Source: an uncultured bacterium (GTDB lineage: Bacteria; DRYD01). From it: a stretch of DNA of 40,648 nucleotides. The stretch is from the NCBI GenBank assembly GCA_937139605.1, contig CAKZQG010000015.1, forward strand, positions 1 to 40,648. Reading direction: 5' to 3'. This document shows, piece by piece, positions 27,335-34,647 of this stretch; the stretch's first letter is position 1; each line of letters starts with the position of its first letter. The notes under the pieces are model-generated. The model worked only from the letters and a program-made list of their open reading frames with translations, searched no databases and was not told the DNA's origin. The translations under genes were made by a program, and so were the position numbers.

Positions 27335-27606
27335 AATCGTTTTTAGGAGGATAAAATAGTTGCCAAAAACTATTAAAAAGATTTCAACATAAATCCAACT
27401 ACAAGAAAGAATTTATCTTTGCTAATAAAAATCTCCTTTAAAGAAAATCTTAGTAGCTAGGAATAAGATAACAAGGGGAAGCTTAGGTCTTGTGCTTGCT
27501 ACAAAACCCATAATTAGCCTAATACCGCCTGCAGACCATAAGGCTAAAAAATTGGCGGAATAAAAATAGGTCTGTCAAAAGTGTATAAAAATATACACTT
27601 TTGCTA
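27335..27606 (+). ncRNA. Unidentified structured RNA or leader upstream of alcohol dehydrogenase
   Basis: This 306-bp gap (27314-27619) has no reading frame but contains many complementary segments and more G+C than ordinary spacers. Local hairpins are AATAGTT/AACTATT (near 27355) and GATTT/AAATC (near 27380). An outer helix GTAGC/GCTAC (about 27453-27502) encloses ACAAG/CTTGT. Then three helices interleave: TTAGCCT (27514-27520) with AGGCTAA (27541-27547), CCGCC (27525-27529) with GGCGG (27554-27558), and CAGACC (27532-27537) with GGTCTG (27569-27574). A 12-bp hairpin, CAAAAGTGTATA/TATACACTTTTG with an AAAA loop, ends it 14 nt before the dehydrogenase start, without a U-tract. It matches no riboswitch, tmRNA, RNase P or 6S consensus I can recall. 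It may be a free RNA or a cis-regulator. Confidence 0.4.
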
Positions 27607-27619
27607 ACCAGGATAAAAT

Positions 27620-28651
27620 ATGTTTAAATTCTTATCAGCATATTGCATAAAGCCCAAAAAAGAATTAATCATAAAAGAAACTACTATTGAAAATTTAAAA
27701 CCTAAGGAAGTATTAGTTAAAGTTTTATATAGTGGTATTTGTCATAGTGATATACATATAATAGATGGGGATTGGGAAAGTAGGGGTTTTATAAAATACC
27801 CATTAGTGCCTGGGCATGAAATAGTAGGAGAAGTAGTAGAAACAGGAAATAATGTTAATTTTATTAAAAAAGGGGATATTGTAGGATTACCTTGGGTTTA
27901 TAGTAGCTGTTTAAATTGTGATTATTGTATTAGTGCTAATGAACAATTTTGCGAAAATAGAAAAATAACGGGGATAGATTCCATTGGTGGTTTTTCTCAA
28001 TATATTATAGCGCTTGAAGATTTTTTAACAATTATTCCTAAAGATATGGATTTAGCTCAAGCTGCCCCACTATTTTGCGCAGGTTTAACAGTATACAGTG
28101 CAATAAAAAATCTTAACTTAAAAGCTAATTCATTTATAGCGATCCTTGGGATAGGGGGGTTAGGACATTTAGCTATTCAAATAGCTAAATCCTTTGGACT
28201 AAATGTCATTTCATTTAGCTCCAATGAAAACAAAAAAGATTTAGCTATTAAATTAGGTAGCGATTACTTTCTTAATTACAATGAAATAGATAAATTAAAG
28301 AACATAGGAAAAATAGACGCAGTTTTATCCACTTTACCAAATATTAAAGGGAAATCCGAAATAGTTATGAACTTTATTAACTATTTAAAACCGTTTGGCA
28401 AAATATCTTTTGTAGGAGCACATCTAGAAGAATTAACATTTAAACCAATAGATCTAATCTCAAAAAACTTAATAATAACTGGGAGTGCAGTAGGTAGTAG
28501 AATAAACCTAAGAGAACTTATAAACCTTGCTTACAAAAAAAATATAAAAACTGTTATTCAAGAATTTAGTTTTAAAGATATAAATTTAGCTATAGAAAAA
28601 GTTAGAAAAGGACAAATTATATTCAGAGCAGTTATTAATTTCTTTAAATAA
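27620..28651 (+). CDS. Zinc-dependent alcohol dehydrogenase
   Basis: This is a medium-chain dehydrogenase/reductase of 343 residues, the AdhA/AdhP-like class. The catalytic zinc ligands are in GICHSDIH and PGHE, with a further Cys in LFCAGLTVY. The structural zinc loop is intact (SSCLNCDYCISANEQFC: C-x2-C-x2-C-x7-C). The NAD(P)-binding motif is GIGGLGHLAIQ. It should interconvert primary alcohols and aldehydes. The ATG follows a modest AGGAT. It is the only gene after the structured RNA candidate, so that RNA may act as its leader. No acetaldehyde dehydrogenase or pyruvate route gene is nearby, hence the physiological substrate is open. Confidence 0.92.
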   Translation: MFKFLSAYCIKPKKELIIKETTIENLKPKEVLVKVLYSGICHSDIHIIDGDWESRGFIKYPLVPGHEIVGEVVETGNNVNFIKKGDIVGLPWVYSSCLNCDYCISANEQFCENRKITGIDSIGGFSQYIIALEDFLTIIPKDMDLAQAAPLFCAGLTVYSAIKNLNLKANSFIAILGIGGLGHLAIQIAKSFGLNVISFSSNENKKDLAIKLGSDYFLNYNEIDKLKNIGKIDAVLSTLPNIKGKSEIVMNFINYLKPFGKISFVGAHLEELTFKPIDLISKNLIITGSAVGSRINLRELINLAYKKNIKTVIQEFSFKDINLAIEKVRKGQIIFRAVINFFK

Positions 28652-28772
28652 TCTTTTACATTTTTAATAAATTATTAATTTTTTTAACAAAATCAAACTA
28701 AAAATTAAATTTTAAAAATTAAATCTATAAATAATAATATCTTTAAAAATTATAAACAGGGGGTTGATATTT

Positions 28773-29735
28773 ATGATTAATTTTAATAGTTTTATAAGTT
28801 TTAGCAGGTTCCAAAACTTTAATTTTAATTCATTTAATAATCTCAATTTATCAATTACCAATATAAATATTCCTAATGATTTATCTAATATTAACCCATT
28901 AATTAATAATTTTAATAATTTTAATAACTTATCAAATTTAATAGGTTCAAATATTGGATTCTTGTTAGGTTCAATGTTAGGTAGTAATTTAGGACTTAAC
29001 TTAGCTAATCAAAACAATATTAATTCCCCTTATCAAAATTTATCAAATAATTCCTTAAATAATACTCTTTTATTAACTCTACTTATGCTATTAATAACTT
29101 TATTAATAAATAATAACAGAACAGGGATTTCAAATATAGGTGGATTTCCTGGTGGTTTTAATAATGGAATTAATGGAGGATTTCCTGGAGGTTTTTCAAA
29201 TGGGTTCCCTAATATGCCAGGATTTCCCAATAGTTTTCCTAACATAGGATCTCCTAATAATACTTTTGGAGGTTTAGGTTCTCCAAATAATCATCAAAAT
29301 AATCCAATAGGAGGAGCTAATCCAATAAAAGGTAACGGTAGCGCTCAAGATTTTGTAAGAATAGCATTATCTCAAACTGGAAAGCAATATATCTTTGGAG
29401 CAGAAGCTAACCCTAATGATTCTAATCCAAGAGCATTTGATTGTTCGGAATTAGTAGAGTGGGCCGTAAAAAGAGCAGGAGGAAATATAGTAGATGGTGC
29501 CGCTAATCAATTTAATTATTGTAGACAACATGGAACAGTTATAAGTGTTCAGCAAGCTTTAAGAACTCCTGGAGCTCTTCTATTTTATAGAGATTTGGGG
29601 CACGTTATGATAAGCTTAGGAGATGGAAGAGTCGTAGAAGCAGGTAATAGTAGGGTTGGTGTTGTAGTAAGACCCGCTAGTGTTCATGGAAATAACATAG
29701 CATATGCAGCATTAGTACCAGGCCTTAGATACTAA
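28773..29735 (+). CDS. NlpC/P60 protein with Asn/Phe/Gly-rich N-terminus
   Basis: Residues about 190-320 form an NlpC/P60 cysteine-peptidase domain: FDCSELVEW with Cys224, and GHVMISLGDGRVVEA with His277. Members cleave peptidoglycan stem peptides or related amide bonds. The first 190 residues are unusual: an Asn/Phe-rich stretch (NFNNFNNLSN), a glycine-leucine patch (IGFLLGSMLGSNLG), one strong hydrophobic segment (LLLTLLMLLITLLI, about 100-113), then a repeat of GGFPGGF-type motifs and Pro/Asn. No signal peptide is apparent, so export would need the internal hydrophobic segment or another route. The start is the ATG at 28773, which has AGGGGG at the right distance. It is monocistronic between dehydrogenase and apt. 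Confidence 0.85.
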   Translation: MINFNSFISFSRFQNFNFNSFNNLNLSITNINIPNDLSNINPLINNFNNFNNLSNLIGSNIGFLLGSMLGSNLGLNLANQNNINSPYQNLSNNSLNNTLLLTLLMLLITLLINNNRTGISNIGGFPGGFNNGINGGFPGGFSNGFPNMPGFPNSFPNIGSPNNTFGGLGSPNNHQNNPIGGANPIKGNGSAQDFVRIALSQTGKQYIFGAEANPNDSNPRAFDCSELVEWAVKRAGGNIVDGAANQFNYCRQHGTVISVQQALRTPGALLFYRDLGHVMISLGDGRVVEAGNSRVGVVVRPASVHGNNIAYAALVPGLRY

Positions 29736-29936
29736 AATATTTTTACTACTTATTAATTTTTCATAAAAATAATTAAAATCAATTTAATATTTCTGTAGTT
29801 CAATTAGTTTTATTATAAATTAATACTTATTATTTTTAAAGGATTTTTTTTAAAATTTAAAGAATAAATAAAATGGTTGAGAAAAATAGATAATTTACAA
29901 TTAAAAAATATTAATAAATGAAAGGGGGCAAATTTA

Positions 29937-30485
29937 ATGCTAACTAACACAGATTATATGATGGAAAAATATGTTAGATCTTTAATAAGAGAGATTCCGG
30001 ATTTCCCAAAAACTGGCGTTAATTTTAAAGATATTACCCCATTATTACGTGATAAAAAAGCATTTCAATATGTAGTAGATACGTTATCTCATTATTTTAT
30101 AGATAAAAATATAGATATAGTAGTTCCAATAGAAGCAAGGGGTTATATAATAGGCTCAGCAGTAGCATATAAATTATCTGCAGGGATAGTACCCGTAAGA
30201 AAACAAGGGAAATTACCTTCAGAAAAAATAGCTGCAGCATACCAATTAGAATACGGTGAAGAAGTCTTAGAAATCCATACTGATTTAATAAAACCTGGAG
30301 AAAATGTATTAATAGTAGATGATTTAATAGCAACAGGTGGTAGCGCAGAAGCTACTAAAAAATTAGTAGAAAACTTAGGTGGAAAAGTTATAGGATTCGC
30401 ATTTATTATAGAACTATCATTTTTAAATGGTAGAGAAAAAATAAAAGATTACGACTATTTTGCATTGCTAAAATACGATAAATAA
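29937..30485 (+). CDS. apt: Adenine phosphoribosyltransferase
   Basis: The enzyme joins adenine to PRPP giving AMP, the adenine salvage step. IPDFPKTGVNFKDITPLL near the N-terminus is the diagnostic APRT segment. The PRPP-binding motif is VLIVDDLIATGGSAEAT, and VPIEARGYIIGSAVA with PVRKQGKLP completes the active site. At 182 residues it is slightly long by an N-terminal tail. The ATG has AAAGGGGGC upstream. It is 33 bp from the following kinase gene. It complements purine nucleoside phosphorylase and RdgB in the left half. Confidence 0.95.
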   Translation: MLTNTDYMMEKYVRSLIREIPDFPKTGVNFKDITPLLRDKKAFQYVVDTLSHYFIDKNIDIVVPIEARGYIIGSAVAYKLSAGIVPVRKQGKLPSEKIAAAYQLEYGEEVLEIHTDLIKPGENVLIVDDLIATGGSAEATKKLVENLGGKVIGFAFIIELSFLNGREKIKDYDYFALLKYDK

Positions 30486-30518
30486 TAAAGAAATCAAAAA
30501 TGAATAAAGAAATTAAAA

Positions 30519-31418
30519 GTGAATATAAAAGTAATCCAAAGTGGAAGCAATAGGGAATTTATTTTATTAAAAAACAGCATCCTCTTGATAGACCCAGATA
30601 AAGATAATTTAAAAAAATATATAAAGATCTTATTTTTTCTAAAAAATAAGAAACTAAATGTACCAAAAATTAAAAAAATTTATAATAATTTTGTAATAAT
30701 ACAAAACTTAGGGCAAAAAAGTTTACTTAATTTATTCCTAAAAAGTAAAAAAAATGAAAATAGTATTTCATATATCCAAGAAAAGTACAAATTAATCCTA
30801 AAAGAAATTTCCAAATTATACAAAATAAATATAAAGGAAGAGTATGGAATATTAAAATCAATAGGGATAAAAAATTTTGATTTAAAAACTTTAAAATGGG
30901 AATGGCAATATTTTATAGAAAACTTTTTAATAAATTACAAAGGGTTTTCTAATTTTAAAATTTTTAAATTTTATTTATTATCTGAAGTGTTTATAAATAC
31001 TTGCTATAACGTAATTAAAAGCTTTTCTACATTAATCCATAGGGATTTACAATCTACAAACATTATCTTTTATAAAAATAAACCATATTTAATAGATATC
31101 CAAGGTATAATGATAAGTAATTTTTTATATGATTTAGCTTCATTATTAGAAGATCCTTATATTAATTTACCTTATAAAATAAAAAAAAATTTATTAAATT
31201 ATTTTTTTAAAATTAACTCTCATTTAATACGATTTTGTAAATATTATAATTATTTTAAATTTCAGAGGTTAGTTCAAGTTTTAGGAGCCTTCAGTTATCT
31301 TAGTATCCATAAAAATAAAATATTCTTCATAGATCAATTAAAAAAAATTTCTAACTTATTTCATAATTTAAAACAAGAGAAGGATTATTGGGCTTATCTA
31401 TGGGATTACTTGGAGTAA
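30519..31418 (+). CDS. APH/choline-kinase-fold phosphotransferase
   Basis: Catalytic motifs of the aminoglycoside phosphotransferase superfamily are present: IHRDLQSTNIIF (His174, Asp176, Asn181) and the metal-binding LIDIQG (Asp193). FLYDLASLLEDPYINLP after it closely resembles the AmgK/sugar-kinase branch, which phosphorylates amino sugars such as N-acetylmuramate at the anomeric position. The N-terminal lobe is short and diverged, so substrate assignment is tentative. The start is GTG without a clear SD; the frame has no better candidate. The last 68 bp overlap the 3' end of the convergent PLD gene. It probably shares a transcript with apt. Confidence 0.72.
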   Translation: MNIKVIQSGSNREFILLKNSILLIDPDKDNLKKYIKILFFLKNKKLNVPKIKKIYNNFVIIQNLGQKSLLNLFLKSKKNENSISYIQEKYKLILKEISKLYKINIKEEYGILKSIGIKNFDLKTLKWEWQYFIENFLINYKGFSNFKIFKFYLLSEVFINTCYNVIKSFSTLIHRDLQSTNIIFYKNKPYLIDIQGIMISNFLYDLASLLEDPYINLPYKIKKNLLNYFFKINSHLIRFCKYYNYFKFQRLVQVLGAFSYLSIHKNKIFFIDQLKKISNLFHNLKQEKDYWAYLWDYLE

Positions 31419-32547
31419 AAGGCAAATTGCTTATTGGTTCTAGAGAAGTATTATTTTTCCATACCTCATTAAAAAAAACTTTAGCTTTATTTAGTATTTC
31501 ATTATCATTAGTTATTAATCCAACCTCATGATTTACGTCTAATCCTTTATGAGAAAAATTTCCGCTACCTATTATCACTTCATTATCAACTATCATTAAC
31601 TTCGTATGCAACATATTAAATTCAGTATCGTGATATGAATTAGGTTTAAACCATCTATAACTTATCTTATTTTGCTTTAAAATTTCAGCAGTTTGATAAT
31701 TTGGGTTATCATAAGTATCACTTTTATTTGGATCTAATATAATCTTAATATCAACTCCTCTATTTTTAGCATTTATTAGAAGTTTTATCAAATAAGGATC
31801 AGACAATACAAAAGCAGAAATAAATATATTTTTTTGAGCATTAGAAACAGCTCTATACACTGCAGCTCTATAGCTATCCTTAGGGAAATTTTTATCGGCT
31901 ATTAATAGTGAAGCTTTAGAATTGCCAGCTACTTCTGCTCTTGGTTGATATTCATAATCTTTACCTCCACTTCTTTTAAATAAAAACCAAAACTCTTTTT
32001 CTAAGTCATTAACTACTAGACCTTCTACATATACCCCAGCATCCACATTTTTAAATGCTCTATTACTCCAATTTAAACTAGATATCACTGCTTTCTTACC
32101 ATCTACAACAATATACTTCGCATGCATCAATTGATATTTTATATAATCCTTTAAATTAACTTGACTTTCATTACAGTTTTGTTCTTTATTATTAGATTTT
32201 TCAAGTGGAATAAATGGAAACTCAACTACTTCCACATTGTTACTCTCTAAATAATTAATAATATATTTTTTTAAATTCCAGTCATTAGGAGAAAAATTTG
32301 AAGATAATGGATCAATTACTAATCTTACTTTAACTCCTTCTTTTGCTTTTTTAACTAATAAATTAGCAATTAATGGATTATTAAAAGAAAATTTAGCTAT
32401 ATGTAGTGTATCTTTAGCCTGATTTATAATATCTAATTCTTTTGCAGTTAAATCTTCATTTACAAAAAATTCTACCTTATTCCCATCTTTATAATAATCT
32501 TTATTTATACCATTAAAGTTATTTTTTATTCCTATATTATTTAACAT
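31351..32547 (-). CDS. Phospholipase D-family protein with two HKD motifs
   Basis: Both catalytic H-x-K-x4-D motifs are present: MHAKYIVVDG (His142, Lys144, Asp149) with downstream SSLNWSNR, and LHTKLMIVDN (His314, Lys316, Asp321) with GSGNFSHKG. Two motifs in one chain of 398 residues fit cardiolipin-synthase-like or nuclease-like PLD enzymes. There are no N-terminal membrane helices of the bacterial Cls type and no signal peptide, so a soluble phosphodiesterase or nuclease is equally possible. The start is an ATG preceded by GAAAGGGG. Its 3' end overlaps the APH-fold kinase gene by 68 bp on the other strand. Confidence 0.85.
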   Translation of the reverse strand: MLNNIGIKNNFNGINKDYYKDGNKVEFFVNEDLTAKELDIINQAKDTLHIAKFSFNNPLIANLLVKKAKEGVKVRLVIDPLSSNFSPNDWNLKKYIINYLESNNVEVVEFPFIPLEKSNNKEQNCNESQVNLKDYIKYQLMHAKYIVVDGKKAVISSLNWSNRAFKNVDAGVYVEGLVVNDLEKEFWFLFKRSGGKDYEYQPRAEVAGNSKASLLIADKNFPKDSYRAAVYRAVSNAQKNIFISAFVLSDPYLIKLLINAKNRGVDIKIILDPNKSDTYDNPNYQTAEILKQNKISYRWFKPNSYHDTEFNMLHTKLMIVDNEVIIGSGNFSHKGLDVNHEVGLITNDNEILNKAKVFFNEVWKNNTSLEPISNLPFTPSNPIDKPNNPSLVLNYEIS

Positions 32548-32703
32548 TTTTAAACCCCTTTCTCTTTAAGATTTATTATATTTTAAATGAAAAAATTCAA
32601 AAACCTCTTCTATTTTTTTAGTTAAAAAAATGTTAAAAAAATAAAACCACAACTATTTTATTATAATTTAAATTAGCTAGAATTAATTTCTTAAACCAAA
32701 AGA

Positions 32704-33951
32704 TTACATTTTTTGAGAAGGGGCTGCAAAGATATATGAATTAAGTCCAGTAAAGCTAAGAACCATGAATATCTGTCCACCTAAAATTAAAAAACTTAAT
32801 GGCTTTAATAAATTAATATGTATATATCCTGAATGAGCTAATATAAATGAATTTTCCTCTGATGAAACCAAAAATGTATTTATGTTATCCTTTAATTCTA
32901 TTGTCATTACTTTATCTTTTATTATTTCTTTTTTTATTTCCTTTATTTCTTGCCATGTATAATTTCCATTTTTATATACTAATACTTTATCTCCTATTTC
33001 TAGTTTTCCTGCTTTTTTAATAGTATTATTTTCATCTATTATTAAAGGATGATTTGGAGTTAATCTTAATTTAGAACCCTCTGTTATTATTTCTAATATC
33101 TCATATTCTTCTTCATCATGCATATGTATTTTCTCTACTTCTATTTCTTTTAGTTTGTAATTTTCTACAGGATCTATTGTTAATACTATATCCCCTATTT
33201 TTACATCTCCTATTCTCTTTAGCTTATAATTATTATAATCTTTTACCAAAATTAGTGAGGATAATTCGAAACATCCGCCATCACCGCCACCACCACTTGT
33301 AGTAGTTGTTGTCGTTGTAGGTGCTGTTGTTGTTGTAAGTGCTGTTGTCGTTGTAGGTGCTGTTGTTGTTGTAAGTGCTGTTGTCGTTGTAGGTGCTGTT
33401 GTTGTTGGTCTAACTACTGTAAAAGTTCCTACATTTATACTCTCTATTGCATTAAATCCTATAGGTGCTACTTTAAAGGAATTTGCTGTTAAATATATTT
33501 CAAAAGCATTTTTTCTTATTATATTCTTATGTTCATATTCTATTTCCACTTCTACTTTATATAAATTTGTATTATTCATTCTTTGAGGATCTTTTATCCT
33601 TATTGTTATTATTTTGTTATATCTATTATACCCATTTTGATTTATTAAATCAAATATTTCATTAGGGGTATTAGCTTTCATTTTTAAAATATATTGTCCT
33701 TCACTACCTGCTATTGGTTCTAAATAGAAATATTTGCCAGCATTTTGAGTTAGCTCTGTTTTTATAAATATTGAAGCATTTCCTATATCTATTAGTTTTT
33801 GATTTAAATCACTAAACCCAGTTGATCCCCAATATACTATACTATATAACGCCATTATCAATATTAATGCTATCGTAAAGGATATAACTACCTCTATTAT
33901 AGTCATCCCATTCTTTTCTTTCCAATTTTTTTTACTTATTTTATTACTCAT
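32704..33951 (-). CDS. Type IV pilin-like protein fused to a Hint (Hedgehog/intein) domain
   Basis: Residues 12-40 are a class III prepilin signal: KEKNG cleaved before MTIIE, with Glu at mature position 5, then the hydrophobic helix. A pilin-like globular part reaches about residue 180. Residues 182-219 are a Thr linker (TTTAPTTTTALTTTT repeated), followed by GGGGDGG. From Cys227 a Hint fold begins: GGCFELSSLILV, then KLKRIGDVKIGDIVLTID, block B TPNH (Thr298, His301), GDKVLVYKNG, and the C-terminal block NTFLVSSEENSFILAHS (His373, Ser374). A hydrophobic segment (about 380-410) could anchor the C-terminus. Autocatalytic thioester formation at Gly226-Cys227 is expected; the usual terminal Asn is Ser, so cleavage rather than splicing is likely. 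The gene is last in a pilin operon. Confidence 0.85.
   Translation of the reverse strand: MSNKISKKNWKEKNGMTIIEVVISFTIALILIMALYSIVYWGSTGFSDLNQKLIDIGNASIFIKTELTQNAGKYFYLEPIAGSEGQYILKMKANTPNEIFDLINQNGYNRYNKIITIRIKDPQRMNNTNLYKVEVEIEYEHKNIIRKNAFEIYLTANSFKVAPIGFNAIESINVGTFTVVRPTTTAPTTTTALTTTTAPTTTTALTTTTAPTTTTTTTSGGGGDGGCFELSSLILVKDYNNYKLKRIGDVKIGDIVLTIDPVENYKLKEIEVEKIHMHDEEEYEILEIITEGSKLRLTPNHPLIIDENNTIKKAGKLEIGDKVLVYKNGNYTWQEIKEIKKEIIKDKVMTIELKDNINTFLVSSEENSFILAHSGYIHINLLKPLSFLILGGQIFMVLSFTGLNSYIFAAPSQKM
33308..33408 (-). repeat. 36-bp tandem repeat encoding the Thr-rich linker
   Basis: Two perfect 36-bp copies (33308-33343 and 33344-33379) and a 29-bp partial third copy encode TTTTALTTTTAP-type units of 12 residues. 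Because the unit is a multiple of three, slippage would change the length of the pilin-Hint linker without a frameshift. Confidence 0.9.
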
Positions 33952-33992
33952 CTTAATCTCCCCCCTATATCCCTTTCAAATTTTTTTATATT

Positions 33993-34616
33993 TTACTTAC
34001 TATTAACAGGCACATCTAAATAAAATATTAACCTACTTCTTTGATTCCTAAATAAAAAATCTGTTTTTATGCTTATCCTTATTAAATTTGCATTCCTATT
34101 TTCAAAGTATAATTCACTATTTAATACATTTTCTATTATCCCTAAATTAACTGTACTTTCTATTCTTGTATCACCTGGATCTAATACTAAATCCCTATTA
34201 CTATCTGTATATAATATTTTTCTTACTCTAAATGAATAATCCCTTACGTATCCCTTATTTCTTAATAAATTTCTTTCTATTATCAGATAATTATAATATG
34301 TTTCTATATTTACACTTGGAGGCGTTGAAGAAATTTGATTTATTTTATTTGTTGTAAATCCTATCTCATTATTAGATATTTTAAAAATAGAATCTTGAGA
34401 GCTATTAAAATTAGAATTTTTTATTATCTCATTTGAAAGCTTATTTAATATATTCTTAGTTGTAGATGCTACATAATATTTAGAAGATAACTTTCTCATT
34501 ATAAATGTCATCTTATTTATTGATAATAATAATATCAGCATAATAATTAATGCAATAGACATAGCTATTATCAACTCTGGCAAACTAAATCCCCTCTTTT
34601 TAATAACATTATCCAT
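33993..34616 (-). CDS. Minor pseudopilin (PilW/GspJ-like)
   Basis: The N-terminus KKRGFSLPELIIAMSIALII is a canonical type IV prepilin signal: cleavage after Gly9, Phe at +1, Glu14 at +5. The helix of about 25 hydrophobic residues is followed by a 165-residue globular domain ending in a strand pair, as in minor pilins. Length and position in the cluster fit PilW or GspJ, but no sequence feature decides between pilus and type II secretion. It lies 41 bp before the pilin-Hint gene and 31 bp after the PilX/GspK-like gene. The ATG lies close downstream of AGAGGG. Confidence 0.8.
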   Translation of the reverse strand: MDNVIKKRGFSLPELIIAMSIALIIMLILLLSINKMTFIMRKLSSKYYVASTTKNILNKLSNEIIKNSNFNSSQDSIFKISNNEIGFTTNKINQISSTPPSVNIETYYNYLIIERNLLRNKGYVRDYSFRVRKILYTDSNRDLVLDPGDTRIESTVNLGIIENVLNSELYFENRNANLIRISIKTDFLFRNQRSRLIFYLDVPVNSK

Positions 34617-34647
34617 ATATCAACCCTCTTTTTATTAATTAATAATC

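Noticed and set aside
27460-27580. Cobalamin riboswitch, tmRNA or RNase P RNA
   Set aside because: A GGGGAAGC stretch recalls the cobalamin core, but the CCGCCACTGT and B12-box elements are absent. The pseudoknots recall tmRNA, but no tRNA-like ends or tag ending in ALAA are present. The RNase P GAGGAAAGTC motif is missing.
29033-29245. Minus-strand Pro/Leu-rich open frame of 70 codons
   Set aside because: Antisense shadow of the Gly/Phe/Asn repeats in the NlpC/P60 gene.
33296-33410. CRISPR-like repeat array
   Set aside because: The repeats are contiguous without spacers and encode the in-frame Thr linker of the pilin-Hint protein.
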